DNA from: Anarhynchus alexandrinus
Taxonomy: Eukaryota; Chordata; Aves; Charadriiformes; Charadriidae
NCBI GenBank assembly: GCA_008711295.1
Contig: VUYV01000011.1
Location: 4,765,849 to 4,829,848, forward strand
Length of the DNA: 64,000 nt
Direction: 5' to 3'
The notes beneath the pieces were generated by a model. The model was not told where the DNA came from, made no database searches, and worked only from the letters and a program-made list of their open reading frames with translations. Within the stretch, counting starts at the first letter, position 1, and every line of letters starts with the position of its first letter. The translations under genes and the position numbers were made by a program. Shown here in pieces: positions 62,301 through 64,000 of this stretch.

Positions 62301-63092
62301 TAAACCTCTTGTTTAAGCCTCAACAGCTAGGGGATTAACTGCATTTTCCTAGCTGAGCTACTTCACTGCTTGCAAGATAAGAATGGAAGCACACACCACA
62401 TCCACGAAAGCAGCGTGTTAGGTCTCATCATCCATTCTGCTACCCCCTTCCTCAGACCTCCCACACAATGATCGCATCATAAAACAGTCCTACAAGGCTA
62501 CATACAGAGATTATGAGAAACAAGTCAAGCCCCATAATATGAATCTATCTCAGGATACCAGTGGCACGAACCAGACTACCTGCCATGAATGCAAAGGTCA
62601 GAGGTAAAAGCCTCTCCTCCCTCCCACTGACATTTCTAGGTTGCTCTCTTCAGAACCAGCTGCACACACTGTTCTACGTGTACCCATCTCTTACAGTAAA
62701 AAGGGAAAGTAAGGTCCACCTCCCTTTACCCAAAAGCCTACCTCCTTCCTACTCACAAATATGTGAGAGAGAAACACTACTGCATAAAACATTACTCCGT
62801 TTCTCCAATCAGGTGAAGAGGGACTCAGGTAATGGAATGGAAAAACAAAGACATTTGGATACCATGGTGATCATGGCCAGACAAGAAAGTAAATTAGCTA
62901 CCATTATGATAATGACCCAGCTTTCAAAAAGAGGTAATTTGCATGTAGCAACTAAGAAGCAAAATAAAGATGCTTTAACAGAACTGCTGCTTGCTGTTTA
63001 ACCCTGTAGCCATGGAACAAGCAGTCATGGCCACCAAACAGCCACGCACTCTGGGGTTTTCGTATTTGACTGTCTCTGCCGATGCAAAGTAC

Positions 63093-63181
63093 CTGACCAG
63101 AGCTCCCTCCAGGTGTAATGAAGCCTCACTCTGCACTTCTTCTGGTAGCACAGCAGCTTGTGCACGATCTGAATGCACCGC
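63093..63181 (-). CDS. ARMH3: ARMH3 coding exon (reads [20 protein letters not shown]), furthest upstream in window
   Basis: This 89 nt exon encodes 29 full codons, starting [10 protein letters not shown] and ending HYTWRELWS. The acceptor on the minus strand is a good pyrimidine tract ending ttttccag. The donor is CAG followed by gtactt. One base (G) precedes the first full codon and one base (G) follows the last, so it enters in phase 2 and leaves in phase 1. The trailing G joins CC of the next exon to make Ala. The residues lie at the start of the C-terminal DUF1741 region, roughly residues 469-498 of the human protein. A same-strand open frame at 63199-62975 crosses this exon in a different frame and is a shadow. 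Against the human protein as I remember it, one conservative change is seen (CIQIV for CIQVV). The preceding exon was not found up to 64000. Confidence 0.93.
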
Positions 63182-64000
63182 CTGGAAAAGAGAGGGCAAA
63201 GGATTAATTACATTTCATTTCCCAGCAATTCTACATCAGACCTGGAAACATCTCCGAAATCAGCAGCAAGAAACTGCTCAAAGCCTATCAGAGGAAGATG
63301 GGCCTCATGGTTTTGGGCACCTAAGGGGAAGTAATATCCACAAGAAAGAACCAGACAGGGGGAGAGAAAGGGGCCTGTATGCCAGTTTTAGCTCAACATG
63401 ATCGGACTGACTACAGATGCAAGTTTGTTGCTTATATTTAATTAACATTTTCTGTTCTTTGCTGCCCTTATCTGATGACTTCATAAGGTCTACAAAAGGA
63501 GTTCATTAACTTGCAGGATCTGCATGTATAAGATACTTTGCTCAGATTTTGTAAAATCTGGACACAATGGAGCTTTTCAGTTTCTTTGGCCCAAATGATG
63601 AGGCTAAAGGAAATGAGACTCAAACGTTAACTGCAGGATTTTTAGTTTGACCAAGTAAGGCATGCAGTTTAATTATATAAAAAAAAAAGAAAGAGTTTTC
63701 TGTCAAATTTTCCAGTCCCCTTAAACAAATAATTTAAGTATGAGCTTTGGAATGATCAAGAAATATACCTACAAGCTCTGAAATCTCCCAACATACAGCT
63801 AGTATACTTGTGAAATCTCCAAATCCTGTAGGTCTCTGTAGCATCTAGTGTTCATACAAACTCTAAGGTGCACGAACATTCTTCACAAATAACATCGGAA
63901 CTAAATATACAATATAATGAGTAAATTCACTCGCACTAGCTATCATTAAGGACAAAACAGAAAATATACACAAATTCGAATGTGTTAGACCAAGCTACTT
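63182..64000 (-). other. ARMH3: ARMH3 intron, upstream edge of window
   Basis: This intron precedes the RCIQIV exon. Its acceptor tract is at 63182-63200. The preceding exon, expected to end with the codons for MDLYI or similar, is not found before the window ends. Nothing else is recognised. Confidence 0.8.

Larger units (their letters stand above)
48222..63092 (-). other. ARMH3: ARMH3 intron, 14.9 kb
   Basis: This GT-AG intron is phase 1 and joins G to CC to form Ala. It contains a MIR-like fragment (53.3 kb) next to an old LINE-like fragment (53.45-53.64 kb), a weak amniote-repeat-like stretch at 59.27 kb, a T17 tract at 51724 and an A15 tract at 58536. Open frames up to 155 codons (53638-53171, minus) overlap these repeats and do not resemble a protein. 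Confidence 0.88.
1..64000 (-). other. ARMH3: ARMH3 (C10orf76 homologue) gene, partial, 3' half
   Basis: Five minus-strand exons in correct order, each with consensus GT donor and AG acceptor, join in frame into 151 codons without a stop. The total is 454 nt: 89, 83, 127, 76 and 79. The translation matches my recollection of the C-terminal region of vertebrate ARMH3, a protein of about 689 residues, covering roughly residues 469-620. ARMH3 is a cytosolic, Golgi-associated armadillo-like helical protein. It is known to bind PI4KB and GBF1 and to support Golgi PI4P levels; some enteroviruses depend on it. The first exons lie beyond 64000, and the last stretch plus the 3' UTR lie before position 1. 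In human the neighbours are KCNIP2 and HPS6; neither is visible here. The identity rests on remembered sequence, not a database search, but five consecutive exons in order make it very likely. Confidence 0.93.

Noticed and set aside
62561..63001. 146-codon plus-strand open frame just before the RCIQIV exon
   Set aside because: No recognisable domain; chance length.
62975..63199. Minus-strand open frame across the ARMH3 exon at 63.1 kb
   Set aside because: It reads the exon in a shifted frame; the true frame is RCIQIVHK.
1..64000. Prokaryotic or viral systems, CRISPR, tRNA or rRNA genes
   Set aside because: No direct-repeat array, operon spacing, viral gene or tRNA cloverleaf was found; the vertebrate exon-intron layout and CR1 explain the window.

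Overview
The window looks like intronic, AT-leaning vertebrate DNA, most probably from a bird. It holds two CR1 LINE fragments. One of them (about 38.6-38.93 kb) keeps the typical CR1 3' end with three copies of the 8-mer ATTCTATG. Old MIR-like and amniote-wide repeat remnants are thinly scattered. Most open frames are short and at the length expected by chance. There are no operons, CRISPR arrays, IS elements, rRNA or tRNA genes that I can support.

The one protein-coding gene I can identify is on the minus strand. Five short exons (63181-63093, 48221-48139, 47621-47495, 44788-44713, 9879-9801) splice with GT-AG introns and matching phases into one uninterrupted frame of 151 codons (454 nt). 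The peptide matches, from memory, the C-terminal part (DUF1741 region) of ARMH3, the human C10orf76 protein. ARMH3 is an armadillo-like Golgi protein that works with GBF1 and PI4KB in Golgi PI4P production. The start of the gene lies above 64000. The last part, roughly 70 residues plus the 3' UTR, lies below position 1. The window is therefore a slice through the 3' half of a long gene.

Layout by plus-strand coordinate: 1-9800 is intron; 9801-9879 is an exon; 9880-44712 is a 34.8 kb intron holding most of the repeats (MIR-like pieces, a possible mariner remnant at 25.5 kb, CR1 at 33.0 and 38.6 kb, a GC/CpG-rich patch with a CTCF-like palindrome at 39.5 kb, TA/CA microsatellites at 39.8-40.1 kb, a cluster of abutting inverted repeats at 43.87-43.95 kb). 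Then come three exons between 44.7 and 48.2 kb, a 14.9 kb intron with a MIR-like and an old LINE-like fragment at 53.3-53.6 kb, the exon at 63.1 kb, and 0.8 kb of upstream intron.

I found no convincing new biological system. The observations most worth checking are the multi-hairpin segment at 43.87-43.95 kb, the CTCF-like site in the CpG patch, candidate conserved noncoding elements in the large intron, and the internally deleted CR1 whose deletion point coincides with the only N I saw in the window.
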